Source: Thiospirillum jenense | GTDB taxonomy: Bacteria; Pseudomonadota; Gammaproteobacteria; Chromatiales; Chromatiaceae | Direction of reading: 5' to 3' | NCBI RefSeq assembly: GCF_014145225.1 | Contig: NZ_JABVCQ010000006.1 | Location: 1-64,000 of the forward strand | DNA: 64,000 nt | Shown here: in pieces, positions 18,879 through 29,500 of the stretch | Layout of the letters: the number at the start of each line of letters is the position of its first letter | Numbering within the stretch: position 1 is the stretch's first letter | The notes under the pieces: model-generated | What the model was told of the DNA's origin: nothing | Seen by the model: the letters and a program-made list of their open reading frames with translations, nothing else | The model's database searches: none | Made by a program: the position numbers and the translations under genes

Positions 18879-20966
18879 ATGAACACACCGCCCAGACCAA
18901 TTCAATTCACCGCGGCCAGTACGCTATTATTAGCAACCAGCAGCACGGCATTTGCCAATCCAATCGAACTCAATTGGTTTTATACGCTCCCCAATTCAAT
19001 TTTAAGCGCCATGATTGTGCTGCTATCCATTAGCCTAATTTGGATGGGGTTAATCACCTATCGTCGCCGGCGCCCCGCCAAAATCAATAACCGCCGCGCT
19101 GGTTATTACGCCACCATGACCGGCAGTTTATTAGGCGTTTTAATTGCCATCACCGCCGCCGATCCCTGGAATGCGTATATCACACAGCAATTGATGCAAT
19201 TACCCGCCACGGCCGCCGCGCCGGAAACGCCCCCCGGTCAAGCGCGGCGGTTATTTGATGATCCCGATGACCAATATCGCAATCAACCGCCCCGTTCAGA
19301 GCGGGCGTTAATTGCATTAGCGGAGCGCCATGTCGGGATTGATCCGAATGCGTTGAATGAAGATATGCTGGAATTAGAATTAGCCGATGATTTAAGCGTC
19401 ACCGCTGTGCGAATTAAAACCGAGCAAATGCAAGGCGGCACCGCGTGGATTGGACAAATTGATGGCGATGACGGCAGCCAAGTCATTCTCGCCAGTAAAG
19501 GACGCACCCTAGCCGGTACGGTATTAACGCAAGGGCGGTTATTTGAAATCGTTTATGTGAATGGCAAAACGCACGCGGTGCGGGAATTAGATCAAAGTCA
19601 ATTGCCACAGGATGATCCCGAAGCACCTGTTCCAGAAGTAGATGGTGATATTGCCACTGACGGCACCAGCACCACGATCACCACTACTTCAGCGCCCGCT
19701 GGCACCAAACAAATGATTGATTTAATGGTGGTGTATTCACCGCAAGCCGTGAGCAAAATGGGGACTGAAGATGCACTAAAAAGTACCATTACTGCGGCAA
19801 TTGCGGCGGCGAATACCGCCTATGATAATAGCCAAATTAACGTGGCATTAAACCCGGTGTATTATGGACAGGTGAATTATACCGAACCCGCCACAATGCC
19901 AACTGCACTCACGCAATTACAATCAAAAACGGATGGAATCATTGATGATATTCATGCGTTACGCGATCAATATTCCGCCGATTTAGTCGTATTGGTAGAT
20001 ACCAATACCGATTATTGCGGCTATGGTTATATTATGAATTCTAGCTATACATCATCAGCATTTGCCCCCTATGCGTTTGCCGTCGTGAATTATAGTTGTT
20101 TAAGTCTTAATTCCCTAGCGCATGAAATTGGCCATTTACAAGGCAATCAACACAATACCGAAAGCACCACCAGTACCGGCGCCTATAGTTATTCTTATGG
20201 CTATCGTGTGTGCGGAATATTCCGCGACATCATGTCTTATGATTGCCCAACACCGAATACGGGTACGCCGCGTGTTCTGCACTTTTCTAATCCAAATGTG
20301 ACTTATCAGGGTTTAGCAACTGGCTCTAGCACCGCTAATGCCGCACAAACGATTAATAATACCGCTGCGATTGTCGCTAATTTCCGTGTGCCATTGACTA
20401 CGCCGCCCAATGCGCCGACTAATTTGCTCGCCACAGCCAATACTACGAATAACTCTATTAGCCTAAACTGGAGTGATAATGCGGCAACCGAAACCGGCTA
20501 TAAGGTGCAGAGTTCATTAGACGGTAGCAATTGGACTGACATTGCTACCTTGAATAGCAATGCCACCAGCTATACCGATAGCAATCTAATATCCGGCATG
20601 AGTTATTCTTATCGCGTCTATGCGTATAATGGCATTGGTAATTCGGCGTTCTCTAATACTGTCACGCAGTCATTAAGCGCACCACAAGCCGATACGAGCG
20701 CGCCAACTGTCACGGTCAATGGCATCACCAATGGCGGAACAGTGTCGGGGAATAGTTTAACGATTAGCGCGACCGCGAGTGATAATATTGGTGTGACGAG
20801 TATGAAACTCTACATTGATAATAGCCTAAAATCTTCCAGCAGCTCAGGTACGCTCAGCTATAACTGGAACATTAAAAAACTGTCCAGCGGCAGCCACACC
20901 GTGCGCGTTGATGCCACAGATGCAGCAAATAATCTCGGTACAATATCTGTGTCAGTAACGAAATAA
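18879..20966 (+). CDS. Metzincin-type zinc metalloprotease with fibronectin III and Ig-like domains
   Basis: Encodes 695 residues. Two hydrophobic stretches lie near the N-terminus (about residues 45-62, followed by YRRRR, and 78-95), so it may be membrane-anchored or exported through a long signal. A propeptide-like segment (about 150-240) precedes a reprolysin-like domain. The zinc site is HEIGHLQGNQH about residue 416, an exact HExxHxxGxxH, with a Met-turn in RDIMSYDCP. After it come a fibronectin type III domain (about 507-600) and a bacterial Ig-like domain (about 607-694). It diverges from the PEP-CTERM gene and shares its control region, suggesting a joint role in surface or matrix biology. 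Confidence 0.85.
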   Translation: MNTPPRPIQFTAASTLLLATSSTAFANPIELNWFYTLPNSILSAMIVLLSISLIWMGLITYRRRRPAKINNRRAGYYATMTGSLLGVLIAITAADPWNAYITQQLMQLPATAAAPETPPGQARRLFDDPDDQYRNQPPRSERALIALAERHVGIDPNALNEDMLELELADDLSVTAVRIKTEQMQGGTAWIGQIDGDDGSQVILASKGRTLAGTVLTQGRLFEIVYVNGKTHAVRELDQSQLPQDDPEAPVPEVDGDIATDGTSTTITTTSAPAGTKQMIDLMVVYSPQAVSKMGTEDALKSTITAAIAAANTAYDNSQINVALNPVYYGQVNYTEPATMPTALTQLQSKTDGIIDDIHALRDQYSADLVVLVDTNTDYCGYGYIMNSSYTSSAFAPYAFAVVNYSCLSLNSLAHEIGHLQGNQHNTESTTSTGAYSYSYGYRVCGIFRDIMSYDCPTPNTGTPRVLHFSNPNVTYQGLATGSSTANAAQTINNTAAIVANFRVPLTTPPNAPTNLLATANTTNNSISLNWSDNAATETGYKVQSSLDGSNWTDIATLNSNATSYTDSNLISGMSYSYRVYAYNGIGNSAFSNTVTQSLSAPQADTSAPTVTVNGITNGGTVSGNSLTISATASDNIGVTSMKLYIDNSLKSSSSSGTLSYNWNIKKLSSGSHTVRVDATDAANNLGTISVSVTK

Positions 20967-21017
20967 ACCATCGTTGTATTACCTATATGTTAATAACATG
21001 CAGGGACTGATAACCAT

Positions 21018-21048
21018 AGGTGAGGTTGCTGAAACGGCCTCGCCTTTT
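21018..21048 (+). terminator. Rho-independent terminator after the metzincin gene
   Basis: AGGTGAGG (21018-21025) pairs with CCTCGCCT (21038-21045), including one G-T pair, and is followed by a short T run. It is about 50 bases past the stop codon. Confidence 0.65.
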
Positions 21049-21069
21049 CTGTTTCCATCGCTTAAAAAA

Positions 21070-21118
21070 CTTGGCATACTGCCAAGCTAAACATTTGTCA
21101 TCTCCGCTAATGACAAAT
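21070..21118. promoter_or_regulatory. Two adjacent perfect inverted repeats upstream of the LapD-like gene
   Basis: CTTGGCA (21070-21076) pairs with TGCCAAG (21080-21086), and six A precede it, so it has terminator form on the minus strand although no minus-strand gene is near. ATTTGTCAT (21093-21101) pairs with ATGACAAAT (21110-21118) around an 8-nt loop without a T run, more like an operator. Both lie 60-110 bases upstream of the ATG at 21181. Confidence 0.5.
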
Positions 21119-21180
21119 AACTGCTATTATTCAATTGATGCACATCACGGGTGCTAGTTTTATTAATAGGATTATTTAGT

Positions 21181-23082
21181 ATGTCACTATCCAAGCAACT
21201 CACCACTTTGATTTTTATTTTATTTATACTCATTTTTAGCGGTAATTTTACTATTAGCTTGCAACAGTTCCGTGATTATTTAGAAATAGAAACGCACAGC
21301 CATGCACAGGACACGGCAACATCTTTGGGACTATCACTGACTCCGCACCTTAAAAATACCAACGACCCTATTATTAAAACAATGATAAAAGCGATTTACG
21401 ATATGGGGTACTATAAAGAAATCAAATTGACCGACATTAATGGTACAACTTTAGTTATATTCAGTACAAATCAAGTATTTGAAGAGATTCCAAGTTGGTT
21501 TATCCACTGGATACCAATGGAGGCATCAATGGCAATGAGCGAAATCAGTTTTGGTTGGAACACTGCCGCAATTTTATATGTCACCATTAATCCCAGCTAT
21601 GCCCAACTCAAATTGTATCAACAAGCTCAGGCTTCTTTTTATTACTCATTAGTCGCATTATTTATTTCAACGTTGTTATTATTTGCCGTACTAAGTCTAA
21701 CCTTAAAACCCCTCAAAAATATTAGCGTTTTAGCACAAATGATTGGCTCAGGCCACTTCGCCCGCATTAATCCTTTACCCTGGACAAGTGAAGTACGCCA
21801 TGTCGCCAAATCCATGAATTTCATGGCAGGAAAAATCGAATCAATGATAGAAAATCTTCACCGCAAATTAGAATCACTCAGCACATATTTGCTGTGCGAT
21901 GAACTTACCGGTTTATATAAACAAGGCACTTTTGAAACCGATATAAAACAGTTGTTTATAAAAAATGGCAATGGGTATGTTTTTGCCATTAAACTCAATT
22001 GTTTGGCTGACTTGATGAAAATGCAAGGAGCGGCAATCACAGATAACTTTTTGAAACAATTTGCAGCAGTTCTCATGCAATCACCCACGAAACATAAGTT
22101 TAATACGAAGGCTTATCGTTTTTATGGTTCTGAATTTATTTTATTAATGAAAAATGCCGCGGCCGCAGAAGCAGAACAGTTAGCGCAAACCTTGCAAAAA
22201 AAATTAGTCAAGCTGGCTGAACAACACCAACAACAAAACATTGCATATATTGGCATTGCCCCTTTTAATCCATTTGGCACAACTAGTGGTATTTTAACCG
22301 CTGCAATTGACGCGCGGGAACAAGCCAGTTTAATTGGTGCTAATGCTTATTATTTACGCACCGATATCCATGATGGTAAGGGATTAGAAGAATGGCAAGA
22401 ATTAGTGTCAATAAACATTGATCAGCATTGCTATCGAATAGCATATATTAACCAAGTGTATGATTTTGAAAAAAAACATTTGTTGCTAGAAGAAGCCAGC
22501 ACCCAAGCAATAGATCATCATGGAAATATCGTTCCTATTGGTGTTTTCGTTGCTATGGCCGAAAAATTTGAACGTATTGTTGAACTTGATAAAGGTGTCA
22601 CAATACAGGTCGTCAATCATTTAACAACAACTGCTTGTGCACACGGTATTGTGATTAATTTATCGCTAATCACATTAAAGAATGCTGATTTCCGTTTATG
22701 GCTCATTGAATTTCTAAAACATCACCATTTGTTAGCCAAACAACTTATTTTTAGTATCACGGCCTATACCGCTGCCCAAGATTTATCTTTAGTTAAAAAT
22801 TTTATTGATTTCATTCATCAGCATGGTGCTAGTGCATTACTCAAACGCTATGAGGTGCAGTTTATTCCAATTGAAGTGGTTAAATCACTTCGACCTGATT
22901 ATATTCGATTAGCTAAAAATTTAACGACAGACATCGCTAAAGATTATGGAAAACATACAATTGTAGAAAGTATGAAGGAAGTTGGTGATTTGCTCGATAT
23001 TATGATTATCACTGAAACGGTTCAGGATGCTGATGACCTTGCTGTTATTCAGGCAATTGGATTATCTGGTGTCAGCCATTAA
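21181..23082 (+). CDS. LapD-like membrane c-di-GMP receptor with degenerate GGDEF and EAL domains
   Basis: Encodes 633 residues from the ATG at 21181, which has AGGA upstream. A membrane span (about 6-26) is followed by a periplasmic LapD/MoxY-type domain (about 27-145), a second span (about 150-175), a HAMP-like segment, then GGDEF-like (about 230-400) and EAL-like (about 405-633) domains. The GGDEF signature is missing (YRFYGSEFILLM). In the EAL part the E-A-L motif reads LLEEAST and the DDFGTG loop is lost. It should therefore bind rather than make or cleave c-di-GMP. In known systems LapD sequesters the protease LapG to hold adhesins. No lapG or adhesin gene is visible here. Confidence 0.85.
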   Translation: MSLSKQLTTLIFILFILIFSGNFTISLQQFRDYLEIETHSHAQDTATSLGLSLTPHLKNTNDPIIKTMIKAIYDMGYYKEIKLTDINGTTLVIFSTNQVFEEIPSWFIHWIPMEASMAMSEISFGWNTAAILYVTINPSYAQLKLYQQAQASFYYSLVALFISTLLLFAVLSLTLKPLKNISVLAQMIGSGHFARINPLPWTSEVRHVAKSMNFMAGKIESMIENLHRKLESLSTYLLCDELTGLYKQGTFETDIKQLFIKNGNGYVFAIKLNCLADLMKMQGAAITDNFLKQFAAVLMQSPTKHKFNTKAYRFYGSEFILLMKNAAAAEAEQLAQTLQKKLVKLAEQHQQQNIAYIGIAPFNPFGTTSGILTAAIDAREQASLIGANAYYLRTDIHDGKGLEEWQELVSINIDQHCYRIAYINQVYDFEKKHLLLEEASTQAIDHHGNIVPIGVFVAMAEKFERIVELDKGVTIQVVNHLTTTACAHGIVINLSLITLKNADFRLWLIEFLKHHHLLAKQLIFSITAYTAAQDLSLVKNFIDFIHQHGASALLKRYEVQFIPIEVVKSLRPDYIRLAKNLTTDIAKDYGKHTIVESMKEVGDLLDIMIITETVQDADDLAVIQAIGLSGVSH

Positions 23083-23125
23083 TCAAGTCGATTCTGATTT
23101 AGCCGAGTCAAAAATTAATCACATT

Positions 23126-25453
23126 ATGCACGATGAACGTTTAGCGCAAACTGCACTCTATCTGTTTGCTTTTTCCCTATTTTTAATACCGATTGGCGTA
23201 GAAATTAGTCTAGCGTTGTTATGGTTAAATTTCTTTTTCAATCCGCCAAAAAAACAGTTTTTTATACAAATGCCAGTTCTCAGTGCTGGGATATTTAGCG
23301 CCTATTGTCTATTACAATTTTTAGTGTGTATTGGGTTAGAGGGTGGGGGCAGTTTAACCACTTGGTATGCAACCTTAATAAATTGGATAGCACTAATCAG
23401 TTTTATTCCATTAGCGTGGGCGCTCAACGGTGATACGTTGCGAATGATGCGATTATTGTTCCTAGCATCATTCAGTTTGATATTAAACATGCTTTTAAGA
23501 CTTAATTGGCCATTATTGTTAAGCAGTCCAATTGAGTATATTCAAGCCGGCGACGGTTTTGGGGTTGTTGCTATTGCCTTCGGTTTATACAGCGCCAGTG
23601 TCATACTTGGTTTTATTTTAGTTGGCTATCAACGTATCACCACACAATATTCACATTGGAGTATAAGAATCATCACGGTATCAGTGATGATTTTTTTAAT
23701 ACAAGGACTGTTGCTAACCCAATCACATGCTGCTTGGTTGGCCTTTTTAATTGCATTGTTTGTTAGTTGGTTACTTAGCCGCCACAATAAATCTACGAAC
23801 AAAAAACGCGCTCGTACACAGTGGATTATTTTAGTGGCAATTGCTGTTTTATTAACAATTAATGCCAGGTTAATCGTTCAACGATTAACACACGAAGCGT
23901 CAATTGCACAAGCCATCATGACTGGACATGCTACAATTGACAACACTTCTTCACTAGGACTTCGTTGGTATGCACATCAATTCGGTTTAGTGCAATGGCA
24001 ACAACGCCCCTGGCTGGGTTGGGGTGCGGGTGCCACCCAAACATTAATATTAAACAGCAGTGTCAATCGGCCGGACATTTTAACTGATAATAGACAAGTG
24101 TGGCGCCCCTTGCATAATAGTTATTTAGAGCTATTAGTACAACTAGGCGTGATTGGATTAGGTTTGTTTGCAGCGATTATCATGACACTTTTATTGACGC
24201 TGTGGAACAGAAAAAACCAAAGCACCCTCCCTGATGATTTAAAAGTATTTTTAATAGTAACGTGGGTGTTATTATTAGTTTGGAGTGCATTTGATTTTCG
24301 CGCATTACATCAAGATTGGCGAGCATATTGGAGTTTTCTTGCTGGAATGACACTGGGGGTTTCCCACCGTTGGCGCACGTTAGAAATGCCAATCAATCAC
24401 GCGCATTGTCGGATTCTTTTAATACGTCTCAGTGCTATTGGTGACATCGTATTTGCCACACCGCTAATTACAAGTTTGCGGCGTGCTTATCCCCAAGCGT
24501 ATTTAGCATGGCTCGTACAGCCAGAGTATGCGAGTTTATTAAAAAATCATCCAGACCTGAATGCAGTTATTATTTGGCCCTATCCAGAATTGCGTGATCT
24601 AGCCAAACGTGGAGACATCAAAAAAATATTATCAATAGTTGGTGATTTAAAGAAAAAACTACATGATAGTCGCTTTGATTTGGCAATTGATTTACAAGGT
24701 TTAATTAAAAGCGGATTGCCAACATGGCTGTCTGGCGCCAACACCCGTATCAGCTTAGGCGGAAAAGAAGGTAGCAGTTTATTAATGACTCATGTCTTGC
24801 CACGTTTCAGTACAATCAATAAAATCAGTTCTGAATATCAATACCTTGCACAATCACTTAAATTACCAAATCAACCTTTTTTAATGTCATTGCATATAGA
24901 TGATGTAGCACGAAAAAAGGCGATTACATTAATTAAAACAGCCGGATTAACCGCGCCAAATTATATCGTGTGTTGCCCATTCACAACCCGCCCACAAAAG
25001 CACTGGCCAGAAGAACATTGGGCGCACTTAATTGATCGCTGTTCCCACAAAGTACCAATCATTCTACTGGGTGCTATGGCAGATCAATTGGCAGCAACAC
25101 GCATCCTGTCATTTACGCATCAGCATAGCAAGTTGTATAATCTCGTCGGTCAAACTGATTTGTTAACTGCGGCCGCGGTTATTACTGAAGCACGAGCAGT
25201 AATTGGTGTTGACACTGGACTCAGTCATATTAGCGTTGCATTAAATCGTCCAACAATACTTTTATTTGGTGCAACCTGCCCTTATTTAGAAACTGAATAT
25301 GCTCAAGTACGCATACTTTATCAATCCCGTGCATGTTCGCCATGCCGAAGACATCCAATCTGTGCAAATCATTTTACTTGTATGCGTGAATTATCCGTTA
25401 ATCACGTTATGTCGGCATTAACGGAATTAAACATTGTGCAACATTTAAACTAA
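23126..25453 (+). CDS. O-antigen ligase fused to family-9 (heptosyltransferase-type) glycosyltransferase
   Basis: About 775 residues in one uninterrupted frame. The start is uncertain: ATG 23126, GTG 23069 and ATG 23027 are all possible, the last two overlapping the LapD-like gene. The N-terminal 420 or so residues are a polytopic membrane protein with the O-antigen ligase (Wzy_C) region, including WYAHQFGLVQWQQRPWLGWG and LHNSYLELLVQLGVIGLG. The C-terminal 350 residues begin RILLIRLSAIGDIVFATPL, the classic GT9 start, and include DLAIDLQGLIKSGL and GVDTGLSHISVAL. The GT9 half should be cytoplasmic. Both activities belong to lipopolysaccharide or surface-glycan assembly. Confidence 0.88.
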   Translation: MHDERLAQTALYLFAFSLFLIPIGVEISLALLWLNFFFNPPKKQFFIQMPVLSAGIFSAYCLLQFLVCIGLEGGGSLTTWYATLINWIALISFIPLAWALNGDTLRMMRLLFLASFSLILNMLLRLNWPLLLSSPIEYIQAGDGFGVVAIAFGLYSASVILGFILVGYQRITTQYSHWSIRIITVSVMIFLIQGLLLTQSHAAWLAFLIALFVSWLLSRHNKSTNKKRARTQWIILVAIAVLLTINARLIVQRLTHEASIAQAIMTGHATIDNTSSLGLRWYAHQFGLVQWQQRPWLGWGAGATQTLILNSSVNRPDILTDNRQVWRPLHNSYLELLVQLGVIGLGLFAAIIMTLLLTLWNRKNQSTLPDDLKVFLIVTWVLLLVWSAFDFRALHQDWRAYWSFLAGMTLGVSHRWRTLEMPINHAHCRILLIRLSAIGDIVFATPLITSLRRAYPQAYLAWLVQPEYASLLKNHPDLNAVIIWPYPELRDLAKRGDIKKILSIVGDLKKKLHDSRFDLAIDLQGLIKSGLPTWLSGANTRISLGGKEGSSLLMTHVLPRFSTINKISSEYQYLAQSLKLPNQPFLMSLHIDDVARKKAITLIKTAGLTAPNYIVCCPFTTRPQKHWPEEHWAHLIDRCSHKVPIILLGAMADQLAATRILSFTHQHSKLYNLVGQTDLLTAAAVITEARAVIGVDTGLSHISVALNRPTILLFGATCPYLETEYAQVRILYQSRACSPCRRHPICANHFTCMRELSVNHVMSALTELNIVQHLN

Positions 25454-25483
25454 ACAAGCGCAAAATTGCTGTGGTAAAACATC

Positions 25484-26539
25484 ATGGACATCACTCCGTA
25501 TTTGAAATTGATGAGTCAAAAACGTGCTTCAGATTTATTTTTTTCTGCTGGTACACCAGTTAGAATTAAAATAGACGGTGTTTTACAAGCCGTTGGCAAT
25601 ACCATTTTTGATGACAACATGTGTCGTGCCGCAGTGCATTCTATTTTAACCCCAGAACAACGTGAAACCTTTACGATAAAACGCGAGCTTGATCTTGGAA
25701 TTGGTTTAGAAAACTATGGACGGTTTCGTATTAATGCGTTTCACCAGCGTGGCACGGCGGCAATGGTTATTCGGTATCTTAGCAGTGTCATTCCAAACAT
25801 AGATGACTTGAAATTACCGCAAATTTTAAAACAAATTGTCATGCACAAACGTGGAATTGTATTAATGGTTGGAGCGACCGGTTCAGGCAAATCCACTACG
25901 CTGGCGGCGATGATTGACCACCGTAATAGTAATGCAGCTGGGCATATTTTGACAATTGAAGACCCAATTGAATATTTGCATCCGCATAAACGAGCTTTAA
26001 TCAACCAACGTGAATTAGGTATTGATACACTTGATTATGCTGCAGCATTAAAAAGTTCGTTGCGTGAAGCGCCAGATGTGATTTTAATTGGTGAAATTCG
26101 CACACGGGAAACGATGGAAGCAACTATTGAGTTATCTGGAACAGGGCATTTGGCGATTTCAACGTTACATGCAAATAATGCCTATCAAGCAATGGAACGT
26201 ATTATTAACATGTTCCCCCAAGAATTACATAAAACTTTATTTATGGATTTATCATTAAATATGCGTGCCATCATTTCGCAACGATTAGTGCGTTCAGCGG
26301 ATGGGCATCGTGTCGCTGCAATTGAAATTTTAATCAACACTCCGCACATTTCTGACCTTATTCGAGATGGGCGTGTTGATGAAATTCGAGAAGCAATGGC
26401 TGACAGCAACGAACCCGGGATGGTGACATTTGACAGTGCTTTATTATCGCTATACCGCGAAGGAAAAATTGTGCTTGATGAATGCCTAGCGAATGCTGAT
26501 TCAGCTGCTAATTTAGAAGCGCGAATTAATTTTGGTTAA
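25484..26539 (+). CDS. pilU: PilT/PilU-family twitching-motility ATPase
   Basis: Encodes 351 residues. It powers type IV pilus retraction. Walker A is VGATGSGKSTTLAAMI about residue 127. The Asp box (TIEDPIEYLH), Walker B (PDVILIGEIRTRETMEA) and His box (GHLAISTLHANN) follow in order. The C-terminal segment EPGMVTFDSALLSLYREGKI and the ADSAANLEARI end resemble PilU more than PilT, whose C-terminus carries AIRNLIRE-type sequence. The gene stands alone, downstream of the ligase fusion. Its stop overlaps that of the convergent RND gene by four bases (TTAA). Confidence 0.88.
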   Translation: MDITPYLKLMSQKRASDLFFSAGTPVRIKIDGVLQAVGNTIFDDNMCRAAVHSILTPEQRETFTIKRELDLGIGLENYGRFRINAFHQRGTAAMVIRYLSSVIPNIDDLKLPQILKQIVMHKRGIVLMVGATGSGKSTTLAAMIDHRNSNAAGHILTIEDPIEYLHPHKRALINQRELGIDTLDYAAALKSSLREAPDVILIGEIRTRETMEATIELSGTGHLAISTLHANNAYQAMERIINMFPQELHKTLFMDLSLNMRAIISQRLVRSADGHRVAAIEILINTPHISDLIRDGRVDEIREAMADSNEPGMVTFDSALLSLYREGKIVLDECLANADSAANLEARINFG

Positions 26540-29500
26540 GCCAATTGTTTATCTCTATTTAATTCGGATACACCAATTAATGAATAGATAACTGGCACTA
26601 ATAATAAACTGACTAAAACAGAAAAACTAAGCCCCGCTACAATTGTTACTGCTAATGGTTTAAGCAATTCCGCCCCATCACTATTTGCTAATGCTAACGG
26701 CAACATGCCTATGACGGTTGTGAGTGTTGTCATTAAAATTGGACGAAGACGAAGACGTGCAGCAGTGAAAATTGCTTGATATTTTTCTTCGCCATCTTGG
26801 CGCCGCTGTTCGATAAATTCAACTAATAAAATTGCATTATTCACAACGATCCCAACTAGCAGAATCACCCCTAACCAAACTGGGAGCGACAATGATAAAG
26901 TAGTCAAATTCAAGCCGATGACCACGCCGATTAAACAAAAAGGGACAGACAATAAAATAACTAAAGGATTGCGTAGCGATTCATACTGTACTGCCATTGC
27001 GGTAAAGACAAGAAACAATGCAAGTGCAATTAAAATTCCACCAAGATTATATCCTTGTTTTAACAGTTCTAAACCACTATCTTCGTAAATGGCATAGCCG
27101 CTCGGTAATGAGATATTAGCGATTGCAGCGAATGATTTTTTTATAGCTTCATCTAAAACCAATTCATCTCCAAATGCCGCTGTTATATCAATAACCCGAC
27201 TTTGCCGATCATGTAAAATAGTGGCTGGCAATGATTTAATTTCCACCGTCGCAACGTCACCAATACGAATTGGTAGTTTTGAGTCATCAACCAACAATAA
27301 AATTGATTCAATCTCTGCTGGTGTTGCAATCGTAGCATGATCTAATTTAACCCGTATTGCAATCCGCCGATTACCATCAAATAATTCCGTCACAACCTGA
27401 CCCGCAAAAGCAAATTGCAACGCCTTGCCAATTGTTTGCACATCTAAGCCATAATTTGCGGTACGCATACGATCAGGTTGAATAACTATTTCAAGCGCCT
27501 GCTCTTCACTAGAATGTCGCACATCGCGCAATCCTGATACGGTTTTTAATTGCGTTATCATACGATCTGCTAGGTTATTTAAAATTGTTAAATCTGCACC
27601 GGTGATGCGTAATTTCAATTCATCATCATCCTGACCAAGCCGAATACCACGAATCCCCGCCGTGTTGACTGTCACCTTTAATCCTGCAATTTTTTCTTGA
27701 CGTATTAAACGTCTTATTTGCTCATTCCATTGTCGAGTATTCATTTGTCGCTGTGAACGAGGTTTTAATTGCACTTGTATCGTTGCACGATTAGCATTTT
27801 CAAAGTTGATCCGCCCGAATACTGATCCACCAACGGTGGTAAATACCGTCATCACATCTGATTGTTTTATCACAATCGCTTCGATTTGACGTGTTAATTG
27901 ATCCATGTAGTCTAAACGGATGCCAGTATCGGCCGTTAAGTTGATGCGCACTGAACCATTGTCTAATTCTGGTAAAAATTCCTGCTGCCGATCAAATAAA
28001 TTTGGAATAGCGACTACTAAACTGACTGTAAATAAAATGATAATTAACCAGCGCTGGTGTAATAAATAATTTAGAATTTTTGCATAACCAAATGCCAATG
28101 TTATGATGAATTGGTTAATCTGAAGCCGCAAGTTTGCGTCGCACTTCAGTGGTACTCTTGCAGCTAATGTCGGTACTAATGTAATTGCAACAACCAATGA
28201 TGCGATGATTGCGGATGAAATAGTAAAAATGAGTTCTTGAAATAATAAACCAATTAAACCACCAATAAATAAAAAGGGAACGACGGCAGCCAGATTAGTC
28301 AAGGTGGATGCAACCACGGCACCAATTACTTCATTTACTGCGTGACTAATATTATGCAATTTTCCATGCCCATCACGCTGGTGACGGTCAATATTTTCCA
28401 ACATTAAAATGGTATTATCAACAAGCATCCCAACACCCAAAGCCAAGCCGCCCAATGTCATTAAATTAAAGGTTAAATTGAATACAGCCATAAAGATAAA
28501 GGTTACAAACACCGCAATTGGAATAGCACTTCCGATAATTAAGGTACGGCGTAAATCACCTAAAAACAAATAGACAACTATCATAGCTAATAAAGCACCG
28601 CTCACAACTGCATTGGTAGCATTTTGTAGTGCATATCGGATATATTGTGCTTGGTCTTCTACTTTGGTGACACGCAAACCATGCGGTATCAGGCCTTGTT
28701 GAGTGAGCTTATTTAGTTCTTTATCAACCATTTCTACAACACTCACCGTATTAGCGTCTGGTTGTTTTTGAATAGACAACTTCACGCCGGGGCTTGTATT
28801 CAAACGAATACGCAATCGTTCTTCAGCAGTGCCATCAATGACATGGGCAAGTTCGCTAACTTTAGGTAAAATCACTGCCGCTTCGTTTGTCCTAATTGGC
28901 ACAGGTAATTCGGCAATGTCAGTAGCGGTTGTTAAATATCCAGAAGTGCGCCCGCCTATTTCACCATCTGACCATTGCAAACGTCCTGTGCTTATCTCAT
29001 AGTTAGCTTGTGAAATAACAGCGGCAAATGCGGCCACGTTTAATCCAACGGCGGCTAATCGAAATGGGTCAACAATAATGTTTATTTCCCGTTCTAAACT
29101 ACCGCCTACTTCAGCTGCTGCAACACCGGGTAAAGTTAATAATTGGCGACTTAAATTATCATCCACTAACATGCCTAAATCTACTGCATTTTGCAGATAA
29201 GAACTGACAATATATTCTGCAACAGGCAATTGAAATGGATCACGTTTAATAATACTTGGCGGATCAATTGTGGTCGGTAAACTACGTTTAGCGCGATCTA
29301 GTTTGGCACTCGCATCTCGCAATGCCTGATCAATGTCTGTGCCGTATTGAAATGACAAATCTATGATTGTACGACCTTCGCTTGTTTGCGATTGAACTGC
29401 AATAGCGCCTTCTGTAGTGGCTAATTGTTCTTCGAGTGGGCGAGTAACTTCATGTTCCATAATAGTCGCTGCAACATCTGCGTCAATCACGCGCACTCGA

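Noticed and set aside
18879-20966. PEP-CTERM signal at the end of the metzincin
   Set aside because: The C-terminus ends in an Ig-like strand (ISVSVTK) with no hydrophobic span or basic tail.
28380-28450. RND pump TM4 has Asp-Asn instead of Asp-Asp, suggesting an inactive pump
   Set aside because: Many HAE1 and SwrC-like members carry V-D-N at this place, so it is not a sign of inactivity.
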